A stretch of DNA of 64,000 nucleotides from positions 1,797,651-1,861,650 of the forward strand of contig NZ_LMKQ01000001.1 of the NCBI RefSeq assembly GCF_001421565.1. Reading direction: 5' to 3'. Position numbers and translations under genes: made by a program. How positions within the stretch are numbered: position 1 is the stretch's first letter; every line of letters starts with the position of its first letter. The stretch comes from Agromyces sp. Leaf222 (GTDB lineage: Bacteria > Actinomycetota > Actinomycetes > Actinomycetales > Microbacteriaceae). The notes beneath the pieces were generated by a model. That model was not told where the DNA came from and ran no database searches. It saw only the letters and a program-made list of their open reading frames with translations. This document shows positions 1 to 8,045 of this stretch, piece by piece.

Positions 1-606
1 GGGCGGCGACCATCGGCCCTCGACGTGCCGCCCGCGCAGCTGGAGGCGCTCCGCGACCTCGACTACGCCGCCTACGAGTACGTCGCGGCCCACCGCCGGG
101 CGATCGGCATCCCGGCGGGCGTGCCGTTCACGGTGCTCCCGCGCATCGACGCGACGAAACGGGTCGGACCGGCCCAGGTGCCGCCCCAGCGCGAGCTGCT
201 CGTGAAGGTGGCATGGGACCGACTGCCGGAGGCCCGCGGCGACGGCACCCGCGGTCGCCCGGTGCCGGTCGGGGCGACGGTGAGTCTGCGCTGGGAGGAC
301 GGACGGTGCCTCGCCCTCGTGCGGAGCCTCGCGGCCGAGCGCAGCGGTTCGGCTCCTGGTTCGGCTCGCGGCAGTGCGGTGCCGCAGCCGGCCGAGGTGC
401 TGGTCGCGGCCCTCGGAGCGGATGCCGCGACGACCGACGTGCACGGCGCCCCGCCCGCCGGGGCGGCCGCGCCCGCCCGCTCGGTTCGCTCACCGTCCTC
501 GGCCGGTGCCGGCGCCGCCCGCCCGCTCGCCCCGCCGCCGCCGGGGGTGGATCCGGGTGCGTTCTTCGACCTCGTGCGCGCCCGCGGGGCCCTCGGCCGC
601 GCATGA
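1..606 (+). CDS. C-terminal part of an unrecognised protein (5' end outside window)
   Basis: The frame is open from the first base and ends at a TGA at 604-606. A GTG at 25 exists but has no clear ribosome site, so this is probably the tail of a longer protein. The first ~110 residues look folded (an Arg/Tyr-rich helix, then a beta-rich segment). The last ~80 residues are low-complexity Ala/Pro/Ser sequence with a short hydrophobic end. I do not recognise the family and assign no function. Codon use matches the neighbours. Confidence 0.6.
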   Translation, partial: GRRPSALDVPPAQLEALRDLDYAAYEYVAAHRRAIGIPAGVPFTVLPRIDATKRVGPAQVPPQRELLVKVAWDRLPEARGDGTRGRPVPVGATVSLRWEDGRCLALVRSLAAERSGSAPGSARGSAVPQPAEVLVAALGADAATTDVHGAPPAGAAAPARSVRSPSSAGAGAARPLAPPPPGVDPGAFFDLVRARGALGRA

Positions 607-630
607 CCGGATGACCGCCCACCCGTCCGC

Positions 631-636
631 TACGGT
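631..636 (+). promoter_or_regulatory. Putative -10 box of cutC (leaderless)
   Basis: TACGGT lies 3 nt before ATG 640 and 6 nt before an in-frame GTG at 643. The 6-nt spacing to the GTG matches a pattern seen at many genes in this window, so GTG 643 may be the true start of a leaderless transcript. Confidence 0.35.
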
Positions 637-639
637 GTC

Positions 640-1389
640 ATGGTGCCGAATCAGCTGCAGGTCGAGATCGCCGTCCAGGATGTCGCGGGGGTCCGCATCG
701 CCCTCGAGCAGGGGGCCGCGCGCGTCGAGCTCTGCCAGGCGCTCGGGCTCGGCGGCCTCACGCCGTCGGCCGGGCTGATCGAGGCGGCTGTCGCGGCCGC
801 CGCCGATGCATCGACGCCGGGGTTCGTGCACGTGCTCGTTCGGCCCCGCGGCGGGGGATTCGTCTACGACGCCGACGAACTCGACACCATCGCGCGCGAC
901 ATCCGCCTGGCCGGCGGCCTCGGCGCCGACGGCGTGGTCGTCGGTGCATTGACCGAGACGGGAGCGCTCGACGAGCGAGCGATCGCCGCGTTCGTCGCCG
1001 CGGCCGACGGCATCGACGTGACCGTGCACCGAGCGGTCGATGCGAGTGCCGACCCCGTGGCCTCGGTGCTGGCGCTCCCCGGGCTCGGGGTGCGCCGCGT
1101 GCTCACCTCCGGCGGCGGCGTCGACTGCCGTGCCGGCCTTCCCGCGCTCGAGCGCATGGTCGCCGAGGTCGGCGGGCGTCTCGAGGTCATGTCCGGCGGC
1201 GGGGTTCGCGTGCCCGACATCGGCGACCTCGCCGCGGCAGGCGTCGACGCGGTGCACCTCTCGGCGAGGGGCCGAGACGAGCGCGGCGGTGCGAGCGGCC
1301 CCGGCGGCGGCGTCGACGGATTCGACGTGACCGATGTCGTGCTCGTGCGCGCCGCGGTGGCGGCCGCGCGAACGGTCCGCGCCGACTGA
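640..1389 (+). CDS. cutC: CutC-family copper homeostasis protein
   Basis: This is a 249-residue TIM-barrel protein of the CutC family, linked historically to copper tolerance; the biochemical role in bacteria is unsettled. Family signatures are in order: an EIAVQD start, HVLVRPRGGGFVY near residues 63-75, HRAVDA near 130 and MSGGGV near 184. The length is normal. The start could be ATG 640 or GTG 643; a -10-like box at 631-636 fits leaderless initiation at 643. It follows the truncated gene by 33 bp and is followed on the same strand by two small membrane protein genes. Confidence 0.9.
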   Translation: MVPNQLQVEIAVQDVAGVRIALEQGAARVELCQALGLGGLTPSAGLIEAAVAAAADASTPGFVHVLVRPRGGGFVYDADELDTIARDIRLAGGLGADGVVVGALTETGALDERAIAAFVAAADGIDVTVHRAVDASADPVASVLALPGLGVRRVLTSGGGVDCRAGLPALERMVAEVGGRLEVMSGGGVRVPDIGDLAAAGVDAVHLSARGRDERGGASGPGGGVDGFDVTDVVLVRAAVAAARTVRAD

Positions 1390-1405
1390 AGCACCGGCGC
1401 GTCGG

Positions 1406-1411
1406 TAGGCT
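1406..1411 (+). promoter_or_regulatory. Putative -10 box (leaderless) for the 1419 gene
   Basis: TAGGCT ends 7 nt before ATG 1419, the expected distance if transcription starts on the start codon. No Shine-Dalgarno sequence is visible between them. Confidence 0.5.
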
Positions 1412-1418
1412 TGACGGC

Positions 1419-1964
1419 ATGACGCGCGAGACCGAGGACGACGCCCTGCGCTGGGAGGGCGACGACGATCCGACGCTCGCTCCCGGCTGGAAGACGGTCG
1501 GTCCGCCTGTCGCGGCGACCGCCGGCGGAGCCGGTTCCGCCGCGGCATCCGACGCCCCTGGCGAAACCGCTGCCACCGCGGCAACGGCTGCCACGGCCGC
1601 CGAGGTCGGCGCCGCCGACACCGCCGCCGACACCGACGTGGACGCCGACGAAGCCGATGACGACCGGGCCGCCCCGGCACCGCAGACCGGCTCGGTCGAG
1701 CTCGTGGTGCTCGGCATCCTCGCGGGCGTCTACCTGCTCTACACGATCGGTTGGCTCATCACCGCGCTGCGCACCTCGGCGCCGGGCGTGAGCATCGTGA
1801 GCGATGCGATGTACGCGCTGGGTCTCTGGCTCGCCGTGCTCGCGGCGCCGTGCTGGTTCGCGCTCGCGCTCCGCGCGGGCGGGCGCCGTGCCCGACTGGC
1901 CTGGCTGATCGTCGGTGTCGTCGTGCTCGCGCCGCTGCCGTTCGTCCTGGGGGTCACCGCATGA
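1419..1964 (+). CDS. Small membrane protein with disordered acidic N-terminus
   Basis: 181 residues. The first ~95 are Ala/Asp/Thr-rich and likely disordered; the rest forms about three transmembrane helices (near residues 100-120, 130-150 and 160-178). I recognise no catalytic motif. It overlaps the next gene by ATGA (1961-1964), so the two are probably translationally coupled. A -10 box directly upstream without a ribosome site suggests a leaderless mRNA. Function unknown. Confidence 0.75.
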   Translation: MTRETEDDALRWEGDDDPTLAPGWKTVGPPVAATAGGAGSAAASDAPGETAATAATAATAAEVGAADTAADTDVDADEADDDRAAPAPQTGSVELVVLGILAGVYLLYTIGWLITALRTSAPGVSIVSDAMYALGLWLAVLAAPCWFALALRAGGRRARLAWLIVGVVVLAPLPFVLGVTA

Positions 1965-2371
1965 GCACCGTTCCCGTCGCCCCCGAACCCGGTGTGCCGG
2001 CGTCGAGGGATGCCGCCACCGGCGCCTCGGCCGACGACACCGCCGCGACGCGCGGCCGTTCGCTGCCCACCTGGCTCGACGTGAGCCTCGCCGTGCTGTT
2101 CGGACTCTTCTACGCCTACGACGTGTGGGAGGTCGTCGAGTCGATCGTGCAGCTGCTCGGCCTCGGCCTCTCGTTCAGCGGTGCGGGCTGGGCCGTGATG
2201 ATCGCCGCCCTCGTGGCGCCGCTCGCCTGCTTCGCCGCGGCGTTCGCGCTCGGGCGGCGTCGTGGGGTGCTCGGGCGCATCGCGCTGTACTTCACCGGGC
2301 TCGCCGTCTCGGCGGTGCTGTTCCTCAGCCTCACCGTGCTGCTCGGGCAGATCGGCGGGGTCGTCGTCTGA
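1961..2371 (+). CDS. Small three-helix membrane protein
   Basis: 136 residues from the ATG that overlaps the previous stop codon (ATGA). After a ~35-residue polar N-terminus come three hydrophobic segments (around 42-62, 70-90 and 103-125) separated by a short Arg-rich loop. It is probably a partner of the preceding membrane protein, given the coupling and matching topology. I do not recognise the family. A longer reading beginning at 1751 in this frame would overlap the upstream gene and is not supported. Confidence 0.75.
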   Translation: MSTVPVAPEPGVPASRDAATGASADDTAATRGRSLPTWLDVSLAVLFGLFYAYDVWEVVESIVQLLGLGLSFSGAGWAVMIAALVAPLACFAAAFALGRRRGVLGRIALYFTGLAVSAVLFLSLTVLLGQIGGVVV

Positions 2372-2448
2372 CCCGCGCCACGACCGTCGTGCGACACCGT
2401 GTCCGGCCGCGCGTCGTCATACGGACGAAACACGGGTCGCGCCTGAAG

Positions 2449-2454
2449 TAGGCT
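2449..2454 (+). promoter_or_regulatory. Putative -10 box of serA
   Basis: TAGGCT lies ~90 nt before the serA start, the same hexamer used before several other genes here. It implies an untranslated leader of about 80 nt. No convincing -35 element is seen. Confidence 0.35.
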
Positions 2455-2542
2455 GAGCGGGTTGCGCCCCCGACGGCGTGTGGCGCATCCCACCCAACAC
2501 AGTGCTGCGCCTTCGTGCGCGCAAGACCCGAAGGAACCATTC

Positions 2543-4132
2543 GTGTCAAAGCCGGTCGTGCTGATCGCCGAAGAACTCTCGCCCGCCACCGTCGACGCCC
2601 TCGGGCCCGACTTCGACGTCCGCAACGTCGACGGCACCGACCGGGCGGCGCTGCTGTCAGCGCTCTCCGACGCCAACGCGATCCTGGTGCGCTCCGCCAC
2701 CAAGGTCGACGCCGAGGCCATCGCCGCGGCGCCGAAGCTGAAGGTCATCGCCCGTGCGGGCGTCGGCCTCGACAACGTCGACATCAAGTCCGCCACCACG
2801 GCGGGCGTCATGGTCGTGAACGCGCCGACGTCGAACATCATCTCGGCGGCCGAGCTCACGGTCGGCCACATCCTGAGCCTGGCGCGGCACATCCCGGCGG
2901 CGCACTCGGCGCTCGCGCAGGGGGAGTGGAAGCGGTCGCACTACACGGGCACCGAGCTCTACGAGAAGACCGTCGGCATCATCGGCCTCGGTCGCATCGG
3001 CGCGCTCATCACGGCCCGCCTGCAGGCGTTCGGCGTCGAGGTCATCGCCTACGACCCCTACATCACGGCCGCTCGCGCGCAGCAGCTCGGCGTGCAGACC
3101 GTCTCGCTCGACGAACTGCTCGAGCGCAGCGACTTCATCACGATCCACATGCCGAAGACGCCCGAGACGACCGGCATGATCTCGACCGAGCAGCTCGCGA
3201 AGATGAAGCCGTCGGCCTACATCGTCAACGTCGCCCGCGGCGGGCTCATCGACGAGGACGCGCTGCACGAGGCGCTCGTCGCCGGCACGATCGCCGGAGC
3301 CGGCCTCGACGTGTTCGTCACCGAGCCGCCGCGCGAGTCGCCGCTGCTCGCCCTGCCGAACGTCATCGTCACCCCGCACCTCGGCGCATCCACCGACGAG
3401 GCCCAGGAGAAGGCGGGCATCTCGGTCGCCAAGTCGGTGCGCCTCGCGCTCGCCGGCGAGCTCGTGCCCGACGCGGTCAACGTCGCGGGCGGTGTCATCG
3501 ACCCGTACGTGCGCCCCGGCATCCCGCTCGTCGAGAAGCTCGGCCAGCTCTTCTCGGGCCTCGCGCAGGGCGCGCTCACGAGCCTCGACGTCGAGGTGCA
3601 CGGCGAGCTCTCCGAGTACGACGTCAAGGTCCTGAAGCTCGCGGCACTCAAGGGCGTCTTCACGAACGTCGTGAGCGAGTCCGTCTCGTACGTGAACGCA
3701 CCGCTGCTCGCCGAGCAGCGCGGCATCGACGTGCGCCTGATCGTCGACGCCGAGTCGGCCGAGTTCCGCAACGTCATCACGCTGAGCGGTGCGCTCGCCG
3801 ACGGCCGCCAGATCTCGGTGTCCGGGACGCTGACCGGCACGAAGCAGGTCGAGAAGCTCGTCGGCATCAACGGCTACGAGCTCGAGGTGCCGATCGCCGA
3901 CATCCACATCGTCATGGAGTACGCCGACCGCCCCGGCATCGTCGCGGTCTACGGCCGCGAGTTCGGCGAGGCCGGCATCAACATCGCCGGCATGCAGATC
4001 GCGCGCCGCGAGGCCGGCGGCAGCGCGCTCAGCGTGCTCACGGTCGACTCGCCCGTTCCCGCCGACGTGCTCGAGCGCGTGCGCGAGGCGATCGACGCGT
4101 CGGTGTTCGTCGAGATCGACATCACCGAGTAG
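2543..4132 (+). CDS. serA: D-3-phosphoglycerate dehydrogenase
   Basis: Catalyses the first step of serine synthesis, oxidising 3-phosphoglycerate with NAD+. At 529 residues it is the long actinobacterial type: substrate/NAD domains (1-~310), an intervening ASB domain, and a C-terminal ACT domain from about 456 (MEYADRPGIVAVYGREFGEA) that normally mediates serine feedback. The NAD-binding GLGRIG lies near 148. The catalytic Arg (NVARGGLID), Glu (TEPPRE) and His (TPHLGAST, near 278) are present. The start is GTG 2543, preceded by AAGGAA at 2531-2536; an in-frame ATG at 2462 would add an unrelated 27-residue extension. A strong hairpin follows the stop. Confidence 0.97.
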   Translation: MSKPVVLIAEELSPATVDALGPDFDVRNVDGTDRAALLSALSDANAILVRSATKVDAEAIAAAPKLKVIARAGVGLDNVDIKSATTAGVMVVNAPTSNIISAAELTVGHILSLARHIPAAHSALAQGEWKRSHYTGTELYEKTVGIIGLGRIGALITARLQAFGVEVIAYDPYITAARAQQLGVQTVSLDELLERSDFITIHMPKTPETTGMISTEQLAKMKPSAYIVNVARGGLIDEDALHEALVAGTIAGAGLDVFVTEPPRESPLLALPNVIVTPHLGASTDEAQEKAGISVAKSVRLALAGELVPDAVNVAGGVIDPYVRPGIPLVEKLGQLFSGLAQGALTSLDVEVHGELSEYDVKVLKLAALKGVFTNVVSESVSYVNAPLLAEQRGIDVRLIVDAESAEFRNVITLSGALADGRQISVSGTLTGTKQVEKLVGINGYELEVPIADIHIVMEYADRPGIVAVYGREFGEAGINIAGMQIARREAGGSALSVLTVDSPVPADVLERVREAIDASVFVEIDITE

Positions 4133-4150
4133 GCACGAGCCCGAGCCACG

Positions 4151-4193
4151 CGGATGCCGCGTGCGACCCGATCGCGGTCGCACGCGGCATCCG
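4151..4193 (+). terminator. Perfect 18-bp hairpin after serA
   Basis: Arms 4151-4168 and 4176-4193 are exact inverted repeats with a 7-nt loop. There is no T-tract, as is common for actinobacterial terminators. Each arm contains one copy of the over-represented word GGATGCCGCG. It separates serA from the convergent tetR-type gene and could end transcription from both sides. Confidence 0.7.
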
Positions 4194-4298
4194 TCGTCTC
4201 GAGGGGTTCGCCGGCGCGCGGCGCGTGGGGGAGGCCGGCCGCCGCGCGGCAGAGCGCGGGTGGGCGCGACCGGATCCGGACGGCGGCGCGAAGGCGGT

Positions 4299-4862
4299 TC
4301 AGCGCCCGGTGGCGGCGAGCCGCTCGAGCAGGGCGACGAGCGCGTCCATCTGCTCGGGGCTGAAGGAGCCGGCGGTCGAGGCGTCGTCGACCGCTTCGGC
4401 GCGCAGGGCGGAGTGGTAGTACAGGCCGTCGCCGATGAGCGTGATCGCGATGGCGAGCGCCGGATCGTCGACGTGGCGGCCGAGCTCGACGAGCCAGCGT
4501 TCGCGCACCTCCTCGATGGCGCGTCCGGCATCGCGGTCGCCGCCCTGCGCGAGGCGCACGGTAGTGATGAAGCTGCGGTCGAGGGCGGTCTCGATCTCGA
4601 GCGACGAGCGCACGAAGTAGGCGATGGGCCCCTCTGGCGCTTCGTCGATGCGGGCGACGTCGTCGTCGACGAGGCGGTGCAGGCGCTCGATGAGCCCGGC
4701 GATGAGCGCCTGGCGCGAGCCGAAGTGGTAGAGCAGCCCGCCCTTCGAGACGCCGGCCTCCCTGGCCGTCGCGTCGAGGGTCGCGGCGCGTTCGCCGTCG
4801 GCGATGATCAGCCGTTCGAAGGCGTCGAGGACCGCTTCGCGGGCGGCGGGTGGACGGCTCAT
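4299..4862 (-). CDS. TetR-family transcriptional regulator
   Basis: 187 residues. The N-terminal HTH (about 28-53, with AREAGVSKGGLLYHFGSR) is typical of TetR repressors; the C-terminal helical part is the ligand-binding/dimerisation domain. It is divergent from an MFS drug-efflux gene, and the 117-bp spacer contains a near-palindromic operator at 4923-4950, so it most likely represses both itself and the pump until a toxic ligand binds. The ligand cannot be inferred. Confidence 0.93.
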   Translation of the reverse strand: MSRPPAAREAVLDAFERLIIADGERAATLDATAREAGVSKGGLLYHFGSRQALIAGLIERLHRLVDDDVARIDEAPEGPIAYFVRSSLEIETALDRSFITTVRLAQGGDRDAGRAIEEVRERWLVELGRHVDDPALAIAITLIGDGLYYHSALRAEAVDDASTAGSFSPEQMDALVALLERLAATGR

Positions 4863-4922
4863 GAACCCATTGTGGCGGAGAACGGGCGCGGGGCCGGAGA
4901 TGGCAGGCGGTGCGACATCCTG

Positions 4923-4950
4923 TTACTATACCAACTGGACGGTACAGTAA
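4923..4950. promoter_or_regulatory. Putative TetR operator between divergent genes
   Basis: TTACTATACC (4923-4932) and GGTACAGTAA (4941-4950) are inverted repeats with one mismatch and an 8-bp spacer. On the minus strand the site includes a TATAGT -10-like hexamer, and on the plus strand TACAGT. It therefore overlaps likely promoters for both the regulator and the efflux gene, the usual arrangement for TetR control. Confidence 0.75.
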
Positions 4951-4979
4951 TCCGTCGCTGACACAGAACGAGCGAACGC

Positions 4980-6569
4980 ATGACCGAGAACACCACGACC
5001 CCCGCGAACCCCGCGACGAGCGCCGGGCAGGAGTCCATCCGCGAGCCGGCCGTGCCCGTGGCGACCACGACGCGCGCCCCGCGCCGCGCCTGGTTCGCCC
5101 TCGCCGTGCTCATGCTGCCCGTGCTGCTCGTCTCGATCGACAACACGGTGCTGAGCTTCGCCCTGCCCGAGATCTCGCTGGCGCTCGCGCCCACCGCGGC
5201 CCAGCAACTCTGGATCATCGACGCCTACCCGCTCGTGCTCGCGGGCCTGCTCGTGGCCATGGGCAGCGCCGGCGACCGCTTCGGCCGCCGCCGCATGCTG
5301 CTCATCGGCTCGGTCGGCTTCGCCGTCGTCTCGATCGGCGCGGCGTTCGCGCCCACCGCCGAGGCCCTCATCGCCGCGCGTGCCGCGCTCGGTTTCTTCG
5401 GCGCGATGCTCATGCCCTCGACGCTCTCGCTGCTGCGCACGGTCTTCACCGACCGCGAGCAGCGCCGTCTCGCGATCGCGATCTGGGCCACGGGCTTCGC
5501 GGCCGGCAGCGCCTTCGGGCCGATCGTCGGCGGCCTGCTGCTCGAGCACTTCGCGTGGGGCTCGGTGTTCCTCCTCGCGGTGCCCGTGCTCGTGCCGCTC
5601 ATCATCCTCGTGCCGCTGCTGATCCCCGAGAGCCGCGACCCGTCTCCCGGACGCATTGACGTCATCAGCATCGTGCTCTCGCTCGCGGCCATGGTGCCGA
5701 TCGTGTTCGGCATCAAGTCGATCGCGACCGACGGCCTCGGCGGCATCGGCGTGCAGGCGATCCTGTTCGGAGTCTTCTGCGCGATCTGGTTCGTGCGGCG
5801 CCAGCTGCGGAGCGAGTCGCCGATGCTCGACGTGCGCCTCTTCACGAAGGGGTCGTTCGGCGGCGCGGTGCTCGTGAACCTGTTCAGCGTCATCGCGCTG
5901 GTCGGCTTCCTCTACTTCGTGTCGCAGCACCTGCAGCTCATCGCCGGCCTCAGCCCCGTCTCGGCAGGGCTCGCCCTGCTGCCCGGGCTCGTCGCGATGA
6001 TCATCGCGGGTCTCGCGGTCGTGCCGATCGCCAGGCGCGTGCGCCCTCGAGTGCTCGTGCCGGTGGCGCTCACGCTCTCGGCCGCGGGCTACCTCGTGAT
6101 CGCACTGATGACGGATGCCGCGTCGATCGCCCCGATCGTCGTCGCGTTCGTGCTGCTCGGCGTGGGCATCGGGGCGGCCGAGACCGTCTCGAACGAGCTC
6201 ATCCTCTCGAGCGCTCCGCCGGCGAAGGTCGGAGCCGCGTCCGCCGTCTCCGAGACGGCGTACGAGCTCGGCGCCGTGCTCGGCACCGCGGTGCTCGGCA
6301 GCATCCTCGCGGCCCACTACCGGTCGGCGCTCGTGCTCCCGGCATCGCTCACCGACGCCCAGGCGCATGCCGCGCGCGAGACGCTCGCCGGCACCACCGC
6401 GGTCGCCGACCAGCTGCCGACCGGAGTCGCCGACGACCTGCTCGCCTCGGCTGCAGCGGCGTTCGACGGCGGTGTGGTGCTCACCTCGCTCATCGGCGTC
6501 GCCCTCATGCTCGGCGCTGCCGTGATCGCGGCGGTGACCCTGCGCAACCCCGCAGCGACGCGCGACTGA
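4980..6569 (+). CDS. MFS multidrug efflux transporter (DHA2, 14-TM type)
   Basis: A 529-residue proton-driven drug exporter of the QacA/Smv-like DHA2 group in the cytoplasmic membrane. Visible signatures are the SIDNTVLSFALP segment in helix 1, motif A GSAGDRFGRRR near 94-104, and the antiporter motif C GFAAGSAFGPIVGG near 171-184. Length and hydrophobic pattern suit 14 helices. The first ~35 residues are polar and cytosolic. It starts 29 bp after the operator and is presumably induced when the divergent TetR regulator binds drug. Substrate unknown. Confidence 0.93.
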   Translation: MTENTTTPANPATSAGQESIREPAVPVATTTRAPRRAWFALAVLMLPVLLVSIDNTVLSFALPEISLALAPTAAQQLWIIDAYPLVLAGLLVAMGSAGDRFGRRRMLLIGSVGFAVVSIGAAFAPTAEALIAARAALGFFGAMLMPSTLSLLRTVFTDREQRRLAIAIWATGFAAGSAFGPIVGGLLLEHFAWGSVFLLAVPVLVPLIILVPLLIPESRDPSPGRIDVISIVLSLAAMVPIVFGIKSIATDGLGGIGVQAILFGVFCAIWFVRRQLRSESPMLDVRLFTKGSFGGAVLVNLFSVIALVGFLYFVSQHLQLIAGLSPVSAGLALLPGLVAMIIAGLAVVPIARRVRPRVLVPVALTLSAAGYLVIALMTDAASIAPIVVAFVLLGVGIGAAETVSNELILSSAPPAKVGAASAVSETAYELGAVLGTAVLGSILAAHYRSALVLPASLTDAQAHAARETLAGTTAVADQLPTGVADDLLASAAAAFDGGVVLTSLIGVALMLGAAVIAAVTLRNPAATRD

Positions 6570-6572
6570 CCT

Positions 6573-6836
6573 CCCGGTCGATCGAGTCGAGTCCGGCGCG
6601 CTCGTCTCGTCGCGGCGCACCTGCGTGCCGGTCGACGGGTCGACGCTCGTCTGCGACGTCGAGATCGTACGGCGGCGACGTGCCAGCAGCACGATGCCGA
6701 GCACGACGACCAGTGCGCCGGCGCCCATGAGGATGTAGCCGACCGTGCTGAGGTCGATCCAGTCGAGCGTGACCTCGACCGCGAAGGCGAGGATCGCGCC
6801 GATGACGAACAGGACGATTCCGAGTCCGATGCTCAC
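6573..6836 (-). CDS. DUF6458-like small membrane protein, 3' end unresolved
   Basis: From GTG 6836, preceded by GGAGG five bases upstream, the frame encodes two membrane helices (about residues 2-22 and 30-52) followed by LARRRR and [15 protein letters not shown], the pattern of the short (~80-90 aa) actinobacterial DUF6458 family. The frame then has no stop until 4926 and would run antisense through the whole efflux gene. Either the native stop was lost, or the sequence carries a frameshift near 6600. The end given here is only the edge of the efflux gene. An upstream in-frame ATG at 6848 is less likely because the ribosome site lies after it. Confidence 0.55.
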
Positions 6837-6927
6837 GTGTACCTCCAACCATGCGGGGCGGCCGGATGCCGCGCCCGAGCAGGGGCCGCGTGGCCCCGTA
6901 CGTGGTCAGGCTAGCCGTGCGAGCCAC

Positions 6928-6933
6928 TACGCT
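6928..6933 (+). promoter_or_regulatory. Putative -10 box of leuB
   Basis: TACGCT lies 28 nt before ATG 6962 and leaves room for a short leader carrying the GAAGGGA ribosome site. Confidence 0.35.
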
Positions 6934-6961
6934 GAGAGGGCTGGCGCACGAAGGGACGTTC

Positions 6962-8023
6962 ATGGTACGCACGGTCAAGCTCGCGGTCATTCCGGGTGAC
7001 GGCATCGGTCCGGAGGTGGTCTCCGAGGCCCTGAAAGCACTCGAGGCGGCGGTGCGGGGCACCGATCTCGCCATCGAGCAGACGCCGTACTCGCTCGGCG
7101 CGGCACGCTATCTCGAGACCGGCGACGTGCTGACCGACGACGACCTGAGCGCCATCAAGGCGCACGACGCGATCCTGCTCGGAGCCGTCGGCGGCACACC
7201 GGGCGACCCCCGCCTGGTCGGCGCGAACATCGAGCGCGGCCTGCTGCTGAAGCTCCGCTTCGAGCTCGACCACTACGTGAACCTCCGGCCGACGGTGCTG
7301 CACCCCGGCGTCGTGAGCCCGCTCTCGAACCCGGGCGAGGTCGACTTCGTCGTCGTGCGCGAGGGCACCGAGGGCCCGTACGTCGGCAACGGCGGCGCGA
7401 TCCGCACCGGTACGCCCGCCGAGGTCGCCAACGAGGTGTCGGTGAACACCGCCTACGGCGTCGAGCGCGTGGTGCGCTACGCGTTCGCCGCGGCATCCGC
7501 CCGACCGCGCAAGAAGCTCACCCTCGTGCACAAGACGAACGTGCTCGTGTTCGCCGGCTCGCTGTGGAAGCGCACGGTCGACGCCGTCGCAGCCGAGTTC
7601 CCCGAGGTCGCCGTCGACTACCTGCACGTCGACGCCGCGACGATCTTCTTCGTCACGGATCCTGCTAGATTCGACGTCATCGTCACGGACAACCTCTTCG
7701 GCGACATCCTCACCGATCTGGCCGGCGCGATCAGCGGCGGCATCGGGCTCGCAGCCTCGGGCAACATCAACCCCGACGGCCGATTCCCCAGCATGTTCGA
7801 GCCGGTTCACGGTTCCGCACCCGACATCGCCGGGAAGGGCATCGCCGACCCCACTGCCGCGATCCTCTCCGTCGCCCTCCTGCTTCACCATCTCGGTGAA
7901 GCGGATGCCGCGGCCGGGGTCGAGCGTGCGGTCGCCGCCGACATCGCCGAGCGCGGCGACGCGACCCGTTCGACCTCCCAGGTCGGCGACGCGATCGCCG
8001 CTCGTATCGGCTCACTCGACTGA
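6962..8023 (+). CDS. leuB: 3-isopropylmalate dehydrogenase
   Basis: A 353-residue NAD-dependent decarboxylating dehydrogenase of leucine biosynthesis. It begins [12 protein letters not shown], has the substrate-binding stretch [14 protein letters not shown], and [15 protein letters not shown] (from about 240), which supplies the metal-binding Asp residues. [14 protein letters not shown] near the end is typical of the actinobacterial LeuB subgroup. ATG 6962 is chosen because GAAGGGA precedes it; the open frame extends upstream to 6851 without family similarity. ilvE follows after 22 bp, so two branched-chain amino acid genes form a unit, while leuCD lies 37 kb away. Confidence 0.97.
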   Translation: MVRTVKLAVIPGDGIGPEVVSEALKALEAAVRGTDLAIEQTPYSLGAARYLETGDVLTDDDLSAIKAHDAILLGAVGGTPGDPRLVGANIERGLLLKLRFELDHYVNLRPTVLHPGVVSPLSNPGEVDFVVVREGTEGPYVGNGGAIRTGTPAEVANEVSVNTAYGVERVVRYAFAAASARPRKKLTLVHKTNVLVFAGSLWKRTVDAVAAEFPEVAVDYLHVDAATIFFVTDPARFDVIVTDNLFGDILTDLAGAISGGIGLAASGNINPDGRFPSMFEPVHGSAPDIAGKGIADPTAAILSVALLLHHLGEADAAAGVERAVAADIAERGDATRSTSQVGDAIAARIGSLD

Positions 8024-8045
8024 CTCATCGATCGAAGGACCCATC

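Noticed and set aside
4980..5700. Antisense extension of the DUF6458-like gene as a genuine 640-residue protein
   Set aside because: Beyond the first ~80 residues the reading is only the mirror of the efflux gene, with no membrane or domain signature of its own.
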